Shown in pieces: positions 25,006-33,304 of a stretch of 64,000 nt of DNA (the stretch's first letter is position 1; each line of letters opens with the position of its first letter). The translations under genes and the position numbers were made by a program. The stretch lies in contig CAWCXF010000008.1 of NCBI GenBank assembly GCA_963799455.1, forward strand, positions 1,550,001 to 1,614,000, written 5' to 3'. This DNA is from CAWCXF01 sp963799455. Lineage in GTDB: Bacteria; Pseudomonadota; Alphaproteobacteria; Rhodobacterales; Rhodobacteraceae. The notes below the pieces were generated by a model. It was not told the DNA's origin. It saw only the letters and a program-made list of their open reading frames with translations, and ran no database searches.

Positions 25006-26148
25006 GTGCGGGAGATCGGGATCGGCATCGTCGGCGGCGGCTACATGGGCAAGGCCCATGCCGCCGCGCATTCCGCGGTCGGGGCGGTCTTCGGCACGGC
25101 CCTGCGGCCCCGGCTCGAGATGGTCGCCGCCCGCTCGGCGGGCTCGGCCGAGCGCCACCGCGCCGCGCTGGGGTTCGCGCGGGCGACGGGCGACTGGCGC
25201 GCGCTGGTCGCCGACCCGGCGGTCGAGGCGGTGGTCGTCGCGGCGCCCCAGACGCTGCACCGCGCCGTCGCCGAGGCCGCGGCCGCCCGCGGCAAGCCGG
25301 TCTTCTGCGAGAAGCCGCTCGGCGCCTCGGTGGAGGACGCGCGCGCGATGGTCGCCGCGGTCGAGGCGGCGGGCGTGCCGAACATGGTGGGCTTCAACTA
25401 CATCCGCACGCCGGCCTCGATGCTGGCGCGCGCGCTGGTCGCCGAGGGCGCGATCGGCGCGCTCACCTGGTTCCGGGGCGAGCACGCCGAGGACTTCCTG
25501 GCCGACCCGGGCCTGCCCGGCTCGTGGCGGACCCGCGACCCCGCCGCCGGCGCGCTCGGCGACCTCGCGCCGCATGCGCTCAACGCGGCGCTCGCGCTGA
25601 TGGGGCCGATCGCCTCGCTCTCGGCGCGGATCGAGACGGTCCATCCGACCCGCCTTGGCGCGGGCGGTGCCGACGGCCCCGAGCCGGTCGCCAACGACGA
25701 CCAGCTCCAGGCGATGCTGCGCTTCGCGGGCGGCGCGATGGGGCACCTGTTCGTCAGCCGCGTCGCGACGGGGCGCAAGATGGGCTACGCCTACGAGCTC
25801 TTCGGCACGAAGGGCGCGATCCGCTTCGATCAGGAGGATCAGAACAGCCTGCACCTCTACCGCGCCGACGGCCCCGAGGCCACGCGCGGCTTCACCCGCA
25901 TCCTGACCGGGCCCGCGCATCCGAACTACGCGGCCTTCTGCGAGGGGCCGGGCCACGGCACCGGCTATCAGGATCAGATCGTCATCGAGGCGCGCGACTT
26001 CCTGCGCGCGATCGAGACCGGCGAGCCCGTCTGGCCCACCTTCCGCGACGGCCTCGACGTGGCGCTGGTCACGCAGGCCATCCGCGAGTCGGCCGCCTCC
26101 GCCCGCTGGGTCGACCTCCCCACGCTGCACGCGAAAGGCGTCGCCTGA
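25006..26148 (+). CDS. Gfo/Idh/MocA dehydrogenase, divergent from the iol cluster
   Basis: A 380-residue NAD(P)-dependent oxidoreductase with IGIGIVGGGYMGKAHAAAH at the N-terminus, VFCEKPLGASVEDA, the catalytic ALGDLAPHALNAAL and a C-terminal LVTQAIRESAASARWVDLP. A GTG start at 25006 is chosen because the Rossmann fold begins right after it; AAGGA lies about 14 bases upstream. It is transcribed away from the iol cluster and followed by the remnant of a sugar isomerase, a common partner for this type. The subgroup acts on sugars or inositol-like compounds; the exact substrate cannot be read from the sequence. Confidence 0.85.
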   Translation: MREIGIGIVGGGYMGKAHAAAHSAVGAVFGTALRPRLEMVAARSAGSAERHRAALGFARATGDWRALVADPAVEAVVVAAPQTLHRAVAEAAAARGKPVFCEKPLGASVEDARAMVAAVEAAGVPNMVGFNYIRTPASMLARALVAEGAIGALTWFRGEHAEDFLADPGLPGSWRTRDPAAGALGDLAPHALNAALALMGPIASLSARIETVHPTRLGAGGADGPEPVANDDQLQAMLRFAGGAMGHLFVSRVATGRKMGYAYELFGTKGAIRFDQEDQNSLHLYRADGPEATRGFTRILTGPAHPNYAAFCEGPGHGTGYQDQIVIEARDFLRAIETGEPVWPTFRDGLDVALVTQAIRESAASARWVDLPTLHAKGVA

Positions 26149-26249
26149 GCCGTCCGGTTCGGCCGTGCCCCTCGCGCCTCGGAGGGTCGAGTGCGGGCGA
26201 TGCGCGCGACCCCGACGGGCGCGAGGGGCTGCGCCGCCGCGCCGCCGCC

Positions 26250-26456
26250 GGCCGTCGCGGGATCGCGCTGGGGCCGATCGGCCTCATGCCCGAGGATCCG
26301 ATCCTGCCGGCCGGGGCGCTGGCCCGGCACGACCCGACCCCGCTCGACGGCGTGGTCTTGCGCCCCGTCCACGGCCCCGCCGCAGGGAGCGAAGCTCGCG
26401 ACACCGCCCGTCGCACCTGCGCCGCGCTGCGCCAGATCGGCCGGGGCGCTCTCGAT
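26250..26456 (+). pseudogene. remnant of a sugar phosphate isomerase/epimerase (N-terminal piece)
   Basis: About 69 residues in one frame resemble the first barrel strands of an AP-endonuclease-2-like sugar isomerase: GIALGPIGLMPEDP, then ALARHDPTPLDGVVLRPVHG, then RRTCAALRQIG. The rest of a roughly 280-residue protein is missing, and there is no convincing start. It follows the Gfo dehydrogenase on the same strand by about 100 bases, as the intact gene would in an operon. Confidence 0.5.
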
Positions 26457-26814
26457 CCTCCCCCGTCCGCCAGGCGCCGCCCGGCCGCGGCCCCGATGGC
26501 TGTCGCCGGCGCGACGGCCATGGGCGGCCGGCGCGACGCCGCCTCCGCCCGGAGCGAGGATCACCTCGACGCGTCACCCCCGACGGCCGGTCGCGACGCG
26601 CTGCGCGGGACGTCGATGGCCACCACGAGCGGAGCGGAGGACGCGAAGGTCGTCGCCGTCGTGATCGGAAGGGGGTGATCGAGAGAGGCGGATCTGCGCC
26701 GTCGATCCCAGCTGTCGGCGTCGTTCGCCAAGGCAGCGGCGGTGGCGCAAGGCGATCCGGTCGAGACCCCGGCCTAGCGCGCTAGGGCGGCATGGCCCAA
26801 CCTCTTGTGAGGCT
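26457..26814. other. non-coding stretch before the IS110 remnant
   Basis: No gene recognised. A perfect 14-bp palindrome, cctagcgcgctagg, lies at 26771-26784 close to the end of the transposase remnant. Confidence 0.45.
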
Positions 26815-27712
26815 TCCTTGTGTCAACTGGTGGCGGGTTCGAGGCCTAGTCGGCCGCGGGCTGGCGGGTGTCGGCTGGGATCGCAGGGCTGGCGATCGGT
26901 CCAGGCGCGCCAGAGGAGGCGGACCCAGGCTCTGGCGAGGATGCGGATGGCGTGGGGGTGGTCGCAGCCGCGGCGGCGGGCGCGCGGCGCGGTCCACTGC
27001 GGCGCCTCGGGCGCGCGCGCGCGCGGGCGTCGGCTCGGCGGGCCCGGCGAGACGCAGATCGAGGCCGACCCTCGGGCGCGGTCCACTGCGGCGCCTCGGG
27101 CGCGGGCGTCGGCGGCCCAGGGGCTGGCATGGCGGGGGGGTGTCCGCGAAGCAGGTCAGCGCCGCCCGCAGGCGTTCGTTGCAGGCCCAGGCGCCGGCCC
27201 GGGACTGCCGCGGGAGCCTGCCGCTCTGGTGGGGTTGCCGCTCTGGTGGGGTTGAACGCCGAGAGGCGTTCGACGGGCGACGCCGGCCTCGACGGCGAGC
27301 TGGTCGTCGGTCTGGAAGCGTGCGCGGACATCGCCGCGCCCCGCGAGGGCGAGGCCAGGGCGAGCCATGGTCCGCCATTGGTCCGCCATTGGTCCGAGGA
27401 CGATGGCGAGCGGCGTCGCCCGGCTCGCCCTTGGCGGACACGGCGCGGTGGGGGCCGGCAGGCCTTCGCCGCGTCGGGGCGGATCGGCACGACCACCAGG
27501 CCCGCCTCCACCAGGTGATCGACCAAGAGGCCCGTCGGCCGCCCGATCGCCACCGGCGGCGCGCCGTGACGCCTCAGCCGAGCGGTCGACGCCGCCAGCC
27601 CCTCGCGGTCGTGGCCGACCTCGAACCGCTCCAGCGCCGCGCCCTTGGCGTCGAGCACGCAGGCCGCGTGGGAGCCGCAGCCCCGGTCGACGCCCGCGAG
27701 CCCCTCCTCCAT
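26815..27712 (-). mobile_element. IS110-family transposase remnant
   Basis: Minus-strand pieces of one IS110 transposase appear in order but in different frames. The N-terminus from an ATG at 27712 reads EEGLAGVDRGCGSHAACVLD and continues VEAGLVVVPIRPDAAKA, keeping the first catalytic Asp (AGVD). Then comes FQTDDQLAVEAGVA, then WACNERLRAALTCFAD, then DHPHAIRILARAWVRLLWRA at the C-terminus. The middle, with the remaining acidic residues, is deleted. Local duplications (29 bp at 26987-27015 and 27076-27104; 17 bp near 27220; 11 bp near 27370) and frameshifts break the rest. It cannot encode an active enzyme. IS110 elements lack the usual inverted ends, so the limits are set by homology only. 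Confidence 0.72.
26987..27104. repeat. 29-bp direct repeat, copies 89 bp apart
   Basis: The 29-bp sequence beginning gcgcggtccactgcggcgcc occurs at 26987-27015 and again at 27076-27104, inside the IS110 remnant. It duplicates part of the decayed transposase and separates two of its homology blocks. Confidence 0.85.
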
Positions 27713-29021
27713 GGACCCCCTCCTCCCATCTGGAGCAAGGCCCCCTCTGCCGTCGCCCGTCGCGGCGGCGGCACAGCCACGACGAACGGATCCCGAGCGA
27801 CCTGCCGCGCCACGGGCGGCGCGCCGCAGCTCGGGCGGCGCGGCGCAGTTGTGGTCCGGACGCGCCGCTGGCGCTGCGCGACGGCGGGCTGCGCGCGCCG
27901 CAACTTCGGCCCCGCGGTTGCCGGAGGGGGTGCGCCCCCACGCTCGGCGCACCGAGCGCATGGGTGAGCGCCGGCGGCGGCGCGAGCTGTCGGCCAGAGT
28001 GCTTGCGTTCCCCGTCGAAGGCCAACGGGATCCCCCTCCAGGCGCGCAGGGCGCCTGTGTCCGAGCGCGTGGCCCCGAGCGCATGGGCCGAGTGCATGCT
28101 GGTCGTGGTCGGTGCTCCGCCCTGGGGCGGGACGGCGCTGGGGGCTTGCGGGCGGGCGCGAGAGCGCGCGGGACGCCGCCGCGCGGCTCGTCGCGCTCGA
28201 GCCCCCGCAAGGGCCCGGCCGCGGCCCCCGAGACCGCCGTCGGTGACGGGGCCACGGGCTGCAGGACAGGCGCTCGTCACGAGGCGCTCGACACGGGGCT
28301 CCGGGGCGCGCGCCCGCGCTGCCGGCAGCCCGAGATGGCCTGCATCCCCGACGCGGCCTGGCCGGCGCCGCCAGGCCCGAAGGCGGACCCGCTCGCTCCG
28401 CGCCGCACCCGATCGGGCTGCGGCCCATGCCGCCAGGGCGGACTTCGCGACGAGGGACGAGGCCCGGCCATCCCGAGGCCGCTGACCGCCTCTCGGCGGA
28501 CCAGCGCGCGCTCCCCGTCCTCCTCGCCCCTCCCGAGCACCGGGACCAGCCTCGCGCACCGCCACTCCCGTCGCGGGAGCCCTGGAGCGTGCGGACCAAG
28601 GCCCCGCCGCGGGCCACCGCGCGGCTCGGCGCGCGCCGCCCTCGCGCCGATCAGGGCCGCCTCGCAGCCCCGGCGGCGCGCGAGGGCCGCGTGCCGACGC
28701 GCGCCGCCGGCGTCACCTCCGCCGACCGCCTCGACATCGCCACCGCGCCCGATCACCGCGCCGCCCCACCCGGCCCGCCACCCCGCCGCGGCAGGGGGGC
28801 GCGGCCGTGGCCATGGGCTGTGACGGACCAGGCGAACTCCCTGAGCCGAAGCTGGCCGAGAGACCTACCCGCGTCACGGTCTCGGCAATCACCCCCCGGT
28901 TGAGCGGTCCTCTCGACCTCGTCGGCATGACGCCACGGCGCGTCGCGGCCGTCCGGCGCATCGGCGGTTTCCCGCTGGACAGGCCCGGCGCGGCCCGCGA
29001 TGCTTCGCCGAAAGAAAAGAC
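27713..29021. other. long stretch without a recognisable gene
   Basis: About 1.3 kb with several overlapping long open frames on both strands and no domain, signal peptide or consistent start in any of them. Composition is dominated by Ala/Arg/Gly/Pro translations in every frame, as expected for non-coding GC-rich DNA. It may be further-decayed gene remnants, but I could not match any piece to a family. Confidence 0.5.
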
Positions 29022-29798
29022 ATGGCGAGGCGGTGGATGACACGGGTGGCGGACGCTGCCGTGGCGTGCCGCTGGGGGGTGGTCCTCCTGGCGACGACGG
29101 TATGGGTGTGGAGCTTCGAGGACGCGCGGATCGAGGAGTTCGGCTGGCAGTTCCGCTGGCTCGACATCTGGGCGCTGAGCGCCAGCGCGGTCTCGTCCGC
29201 CTTCATGCTGCGCCTGTCGATGGGCTGGAGCCGCTCGCGCCACGAGACCTTCGTCCAGATCACCGCGGCCCTCAACGCCGTGGTGGTGGCGATCCACCTC
29301 CTGCCGGCGGTCTCGGACATCCCGGCCTCGGCGCTCGGCCCGGCGTCGGCCCCGAGCGTCAAGGCGGCCTACCTCCACCTGATCGGCCCCGCGCTCCAGA
29401 TCGCCGACGCGGTGCTGATCCTGGGGGCGTTCCGGGGGCCCTTGCGAGGCTTGGGCGGGGCGGCCGCCGGAGTGGCGCTCGTCGCCGTCACCTACGTCGC
29501 CTGGATCGAGCTCGCGGTGCGGCCGCTCAACGCCCGCGCCGACGGCAGGGGCGGGCTGCCCTACGGCGCGCTCGACCCGGTCGAGCTTCCCGAGCGGCTC
29601 GCGGTCTACGCGCTGGCGGCGCTGGGCGCGGCGGCGTCGTTGGCCGTCCTGTGGGCGATCCAGCGCGCGCCCGGCGCCCGGCGCGGCGAGCGTCGGGCCA
29701 TGGCGCCCGTGACGCCGTGGCCCGCGCCGCGAGGCGTCGGTCAGGCGCCGGTCGTGCCCGCCTCGGCCGCCAGCAGCGCGGCCAGTCCCGAGCGGTAG
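29022..29798 (+). CDS. integral membrane protein of unknown function
   Basis: A 258-residue protein with about six hydrophobic segments (near residues 13-30, 47-63, 80-98, 115-135, 143-162 and 195-215). Loops include SRSRHETFVQIT and LPYGALDPVELPERL. The pattern weakly recalls the Pr6Pr/FAR-17a type of small membrane proteins, but I would not name it on that. The start is uncertain: ATG at 29022 has a poor AAAGAAAAG before it, and ATG at 29037 is an alternative. The last 58 bases overlap the end of the convergent epimerase gene, so the hydrophilic tail may be shorter in reality. Confidence 0.65.
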   Translation: MARRWMTRVADAAVACRWGVVLLATTVWVWSFEDARIEEFGWQFRWLDIWALSASAVSSAFMLRLSMGWSRSRHETFVQITAALNAVVVAIHLLPAVSDIPASALGPASAPSVKAAYLHLIGPALQIADAVLILGAFRGPLRGLGGAAAGVALVAVTYVAWIELAVRPLNARADGRGGLPYGALDPVELPERLAVYALAALGAAASLAVLWAIQRAPGARRGERRAMAPVTPWPAPRGVGQAPVVPASAASSAASPER

Positions 29799-30670
29799 TC
29801 CGGATGGCGCAGCGCCAAGCCCAGCTCCTCCCTGATCCGCGCGTTCGAGACCCGCTTGCTCTCGGCGTAGAAGCTGCGCGCCATCGGCCCGAGGTCGGCC
29901 TCCTCGAACGCCACCTCGGGCGGCGGCGGCAGGCCGAGGAGGGAGGCGGCGTGCGCGATCACCTCCTGCGGCGGGGCCGGGTCGTCGTCGCAGACGTTGT
30001 AGACCGCCCCCGGCCGGGGCCGCGCGATCGAGGCGCGCAGCACCCGCGCGATGTCCTCGACATGGATGCGGCTGAACACCTGGCCCGACTTGACGATGCG
30101 CCGCGCCGTGCCCGCCCGGACCTTGGCGAACGGCCCCCGGCCCGGCCCGTAGATGCCCGCGAGGCGGAACACGTGCAGCGGCAGGCCGGGGACGGCGCGC
30201 CACTCGGCCTCGGCCGCCACCCGCGCGGCGCCGCGCCGCGTCGAGGGGGCGAGGGGCGTCTCCTCGTCCACCCAGCCGCCGCCATGGTCGCCGTAGACCC
30301 CCGTGGTCGAGAGGTAGCCCGCCCAGTCGAGCCGGGGCGCGGCGTCGGCGATGGCCCCGCCCCAGGCGCGCAGCACCGGGTCGCCGGGTTCGCCGGGGCC
30401 GCCGTCCCTGTCGGGCGCGACCGAGCTGAGCAGGTGGGTGGCCCGCGCGATGTCGAGGCCGAGGTCGTCGCCCGGGAAGAGCCGCGCCTCGATCCCCTGC
30501 GCGCGCAGCGCATCCGCCTTCCTCGGCGAGCGCGTCGTGCCGATCACCCGCCAGCCGGGCAGCAGCGGCGCCAGCGCGCGCGCCGAGTAGCCATGTCCGA
30601 AGGAGAGGAGCGTCGGCGACGCCGCGCCGGGCCCCTCGCCCTCGCCTGCCGCATCGGCGCGCCCGTCCAT
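29741..30670 (-). CDS. SDR-family NAD(P)-dependent epimerase/dehydratase-like protein (YeeZ type)
   Basis: A 309-residue extended SDR protein. The nucleotide loop is LLSFGHGYSARALAPL near residue 20, the catalytic region is LSTTGVYGDHGGGWVDE near 130, and FRLAGIYGPGR and FSRIHVEDIARVL follow near 180-200. The classic YxxxK is not obvious, as in the YeeZ group, whose substrate is unknown. The ATG at 30670 is chosen because GGGAGG lies 6-8 bases upstream; an ATG at 30703 has none. It is convergent with the membrane-protein gene and overlaps its end by 58 bases. Confidence 0.82.
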   Translation of the reverse strand: MDGRADAAGEGEGPGAASPTLLSFGHGYSARALAPLLPGWRVIGTTRSPRKADALRAQGIEARLFPGDDLGLDIARATHLLSSVAPDRDGGPGEPGDPVLRAWGGAIADAAPRLDWAGYLSTTGVYGDHGGGWVDEETPLAPSTRRGAARVAAEAEWRAVPGLPLHVFRLAGIYGPGRGPFAKVRAGTARRIVKSGQVFSRIHVEDIARVLRASIARPRPGAVYNVCDDDPAPPQEVIAHAASLLGLPPPPEVAFEEADLGPMARSFYAESKRVSNARIREELGLALRHPDYRSGLAALLAAEAGTTGA

Positions 30671-30864
30671 CGAGGCCTCCCTTCGCCCGTGACGGCGGGC
30701 CAACGCGGGCGAGGCGGGGGAGGTCCGAGGGATGCGTCGCGCCCCCGCACCCCCCCCCGCGCCTTCGTGACGCGGCCGGGCCGGCGAACCCGCGGGGCGA
30801 TCGCGGCGTTGGAGCCCCCAACACCCGGCGCGGCATCCGCGCGCGCCCCAACCGCGAGGCAGCC

Positions 30865-31209
30865 ATGAGCGACAGCGACCTGATCGAGATCGAGCGGAAG
30901 TTCTGGCTCGAAGGCGGCGACTTCTTCGACGAGCACGCGGCCGACGACACCGTCTGGGTCATGCCCAAGGCCCACGGCATCCTCGATCACCAGGAGGCGC
31001 GCGAGAAGATCGACCGCGAGGGGCGCTGGGACCGCGTCGAGTTCGGCGAGACGCGCGAGACCAAGGTTGACGACGAGGTCACGGTGCTCACCTACGAGGC
31101 CACCGGCACCAAGGACGGCGGCGAGGGCGAGGTGGTCTACCGCGCCCAGTGCTCGACCGTCTATCGCGGCCGCACGCTGGTGCATCACCACCAGACGGCG
31201 CTGTCGTGA
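30865..31209 (+). CDS. NTF2-like (DUF4440-type) small protein
   Basis: A 114-residue cytoplasmic protein with the cone-shaped NTF2-like pattern: an N-terminal helix EIERKFWLEGGDFF, the VWVMPKAHGILDHQEAREKI block, then alternating strands EVTVLTYEATGT and VVYRAQCSTVYRGRTLVHHH. Proteins of this group range from binding proteins to small enzymes, and nothing here fixes a reaction. GAGG precedes the ATG. It stands alone between a divergent epimerase gene and the adenine deaminase gene. Confidence 0.83.
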   Translation: MSDSDLIEIERKFWLEGGDFFDEHAADDTVWVMPKAHGILDHQEAREKIDREGRWDRVEFGETRETKVDDEVTVLTYEATGTKDGGEGEVVYRAQCSTVYRGRTLVHHHQTALS

Positions 31210-31513
31210 CCCGCGAGCGCGCGCGACCCCGATAGCCCGGCCCGCTCGGCGGCGGCGGCGCGATGGGGGCGTGGTCAAGGCCGCCGGTGCGGGCCTTCCA
31301 TGCCCATGCGGGCGGTGGACGCCGATCCGGGCCGTGCCCGGGCGCGTCCGCGAGCGGACGCTCCGGCCTCGCGCGGTCCGCGATCGGCGCCGCCCGCCAG
31401 GTGGCCGCACGCATCGGGGTCGGGGGGGCATGTCCCGCGCGCCGGCGCCCTCGGCGCGCGCTGTCACCGAATCGTCGCTTGCCCCCCGGCCTGCCCTTCC
31501 GGCATGACGGGGC
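31210..31513. other. intergenic stretch upstream of ade
   Basis: About 300 bases without a recognisable gene. It should hold the promoter of the ade-amn pair, but I see no convincing -35/-10 pair. Confidence 0.4.
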
Positions 31514-33304
31514 ATGTCGCACCCTCTCCTCACCTGGCCCGAGGCCGCGCCCCGGCTGATCGCCGTGGCGGCCGGGCGCGAGCCCGCCGACCTCGTGATC
31601 CGCGGCGGCCGGGTCGCCCTCGTGCACACGCGCGAGGTGCTGCCCTGGCAGATCGCCGTGGCCTCCGGCCGCTTCGCCTATGTCGGCCCCGACGCCTCCC
31701 ACTGCGTCGGCCCCCGGACGGAGGTGGTCGAGTGGGACGGCCTCGCCGTCCCAGGCCTCATCGACGCGCACATGCATGTCGAGTCCGGCATGCTGACCCC
31801 GGCCGAGTTCTGCCGCGCCGTCATCCCCCACGGCACCACGACCATGTTCGTGGACCCCCACGAGATCGCCAACGTGCTGGGCCTGCGCGGCGTGCGGCTG
31901 ATGCACGACGAGGCGGCGATGCAGCCCGTGTCGATGTTCGTCCAGATGCCCTCCTGCGCGCCCTCGGCGCCCGGCCTGGAGACCACCGGCCACGAGATCG
32001 GCCCCGAGGACGTGGCCGAGGCGATGACCTGGCCCGGGGTCATAGGCCTGGGCGAGATGATGAACTTCCCCGGCGTGATCGCGGCCGACCCCAAGATGCT
32101 CGCGGAGATCGCGGCGACCCAGGCCGCGGGCCTCACGGTCGGCGGCCACTACGCCTCGCCCGACCTCGGGCCGTCGTTCCACGCCTACGCCGCCGGCGGC
32201 CCCGCCGACGACCACGAAGGCACGCGGGAGGAGGACGCCGTCGCGCGCGCCCGGCAGGGGATGCGCGCGATGCTGCGTCTGGGCAGCGCCTGGCACGACG
32301 TGCGCGCTCAGATCACCGCGATCACCGAGCGTGGGCTCGACCCCAGAGGCTTCGTGCTGTGCACCGACGACTGCCACTCGGGGACGCTCGTGCGCGACGG
32401 GCACATGGACCGCGTGGTCCGCCACGCGATCGCGTGCGGCTGCGACCCGATGACGGCGCTCCAGATGGCCACGATCAACACCGCCGAGCATTTCGGGCTC
32501 GCCGGCGAGCTGGGCTCGATCGCGCCGGGCCGCCGCGCCGACCTGATCCTGACGGACGAGCTGGAGACGCTGAGGGTCCATCGCGTCGTCGCCCGCGGCG
32601 TCACCGTGGCGCGCGACGGCGAGTGCCTCGCCGAGTGCCCCCATCTCGACTGGCCCGAGGACGTGCGCGCGACCGTCCGTCTCGGCGCGCGCCTCGGCGC
32701 CGCCGACTTCGCCGTGCCCGCCCCCGATGGCGCCTCCCGCGTCACGGCCCGCGTCATCGGCGTGGTCGAGAACCAGGCGCCGACCCGCGCGCTGACGCGC
32801 GAGCTGCCGGTGCGCGACGGCGCCGTGCAGGCGACGGGCGCCGTCGCGCGCCTCGCGCTGGTCGAGCGCCATCGCGGCACCGGCGGCGTCACCAACGGCT
32901 TCGTCGAGGGCTTCGGCTACGAGGGGTCGATGGCCGTGGCCTCCACCGTGGCGCATGACAGCCACCACATGATCGTCGTCGGCACCGACCCCGCATCCAT
33001 GGCCGAGGCCGCCAACCGCCTGGGCGAGACGGGCGGCGGCGTCACCGTCTGGCGCGACGGGGCGGAGGTCGCGCGCGTCGCCCTGCCGATCGCCGGGCTG
33101 ATGTCGGACGCGCCGGCGCGCGAGGTCGCGGCCCAGGCCGACGCCATGGGCGAGGCGCTGCGCGCGTCGGGCTGCACCATGAACAACGCCTTCATGCAGC
33201 ATTCGCTGCTCGCGCTCGTCGTCATCCCCGAGCTTCGCATCTCCGACCTCGGGCTCGTGGACGTGACGCGGTTCGCGCTGACCGACCTGCTGGTGCCGGC
33301 GTGA
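31514..33304 (+). CDS. ade: adenine deaminase
   Basis: A 596-residue metal-dependent amidohydrolase that converts adenine to hypoxanthine and ammonia. Signatures are the first metal site DAHMHVESG (about 90-98), the GEMMNFPGV loop, GLTVGGHYASP, LCTDDCHSGTL with the catalytic Asp region, NTAEHFGL, and the C-terminal Ade domain NGFVEGFGYEG, VASTVAHDSHHMIVVG and TMNNAFMQHSLLAL. The length is typical. It overlaps the next gene (amn) by four bases, so the two are coupled: Amn makes adenine from AMP and Ade deaminates it. Confidence 0.95.
   Translation: MSHPLLTWPEAAPRLIAVAAGREPADLVIRGGRVALVHTREVLPWQIAVASGRFAYVGPDASHCVGPRTEVVEWDGLAVPGLIDAHMHVESGMLTPAEFCRAVIPHGTTTMFVDPHEIANVLGLRGVRLMHDEAAMQPVSMFVQMPSCAPSAPGLETTGHEIGPEDVAEAMTWPGVIGLGEMMNFPGVIAADPKMLAEIAATQAAGLTVGGHYASPDLGPSFHAYAAGGPADDHEGTREEDAVARARQGMRAMLRLGSAWHDVRAQITAITERGLDPRGFVLCTDDCHSGTLVRDGHMDRVVRHAIACGCDPMTALQMATINTAEHFGLAGELGSIAPGRRADLILTDELETLRVHRVVARGVTVARDGECLAECPHLDWPEDVRATVRLGARLGAADFAVPAPDGASRVTARVIGVVENQAPTRALTRELPVRDGAVQATGAVARLALVERHRGTGGVTNGFVEGFGYEGSMAVASTVAHDSHHMIVVGTDPASMAEAANRLGETGGGVTVWRDGAEVARVALPIAGLMSDAPAREVAAQADAMGEALRASGCTMNNAFMQHSLLALVVIPELRISDLGLVDVTRFALTDLLVPA

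Noticed and set aside
24495..26678. 727-codon plus-strand open frame over the divergent dehydrogenase
   Set aside because: Most of it is out of phase with the Gfo protein in the same direction. Only its short stretch at 26250-26456 shows protein similarity and is listed as a remnant.
26792..27967. Plus-strand open frame of 391 codons
   Set aside because: It is antisense to the ordered IS110 transposase pieces, and its translation has no family features.
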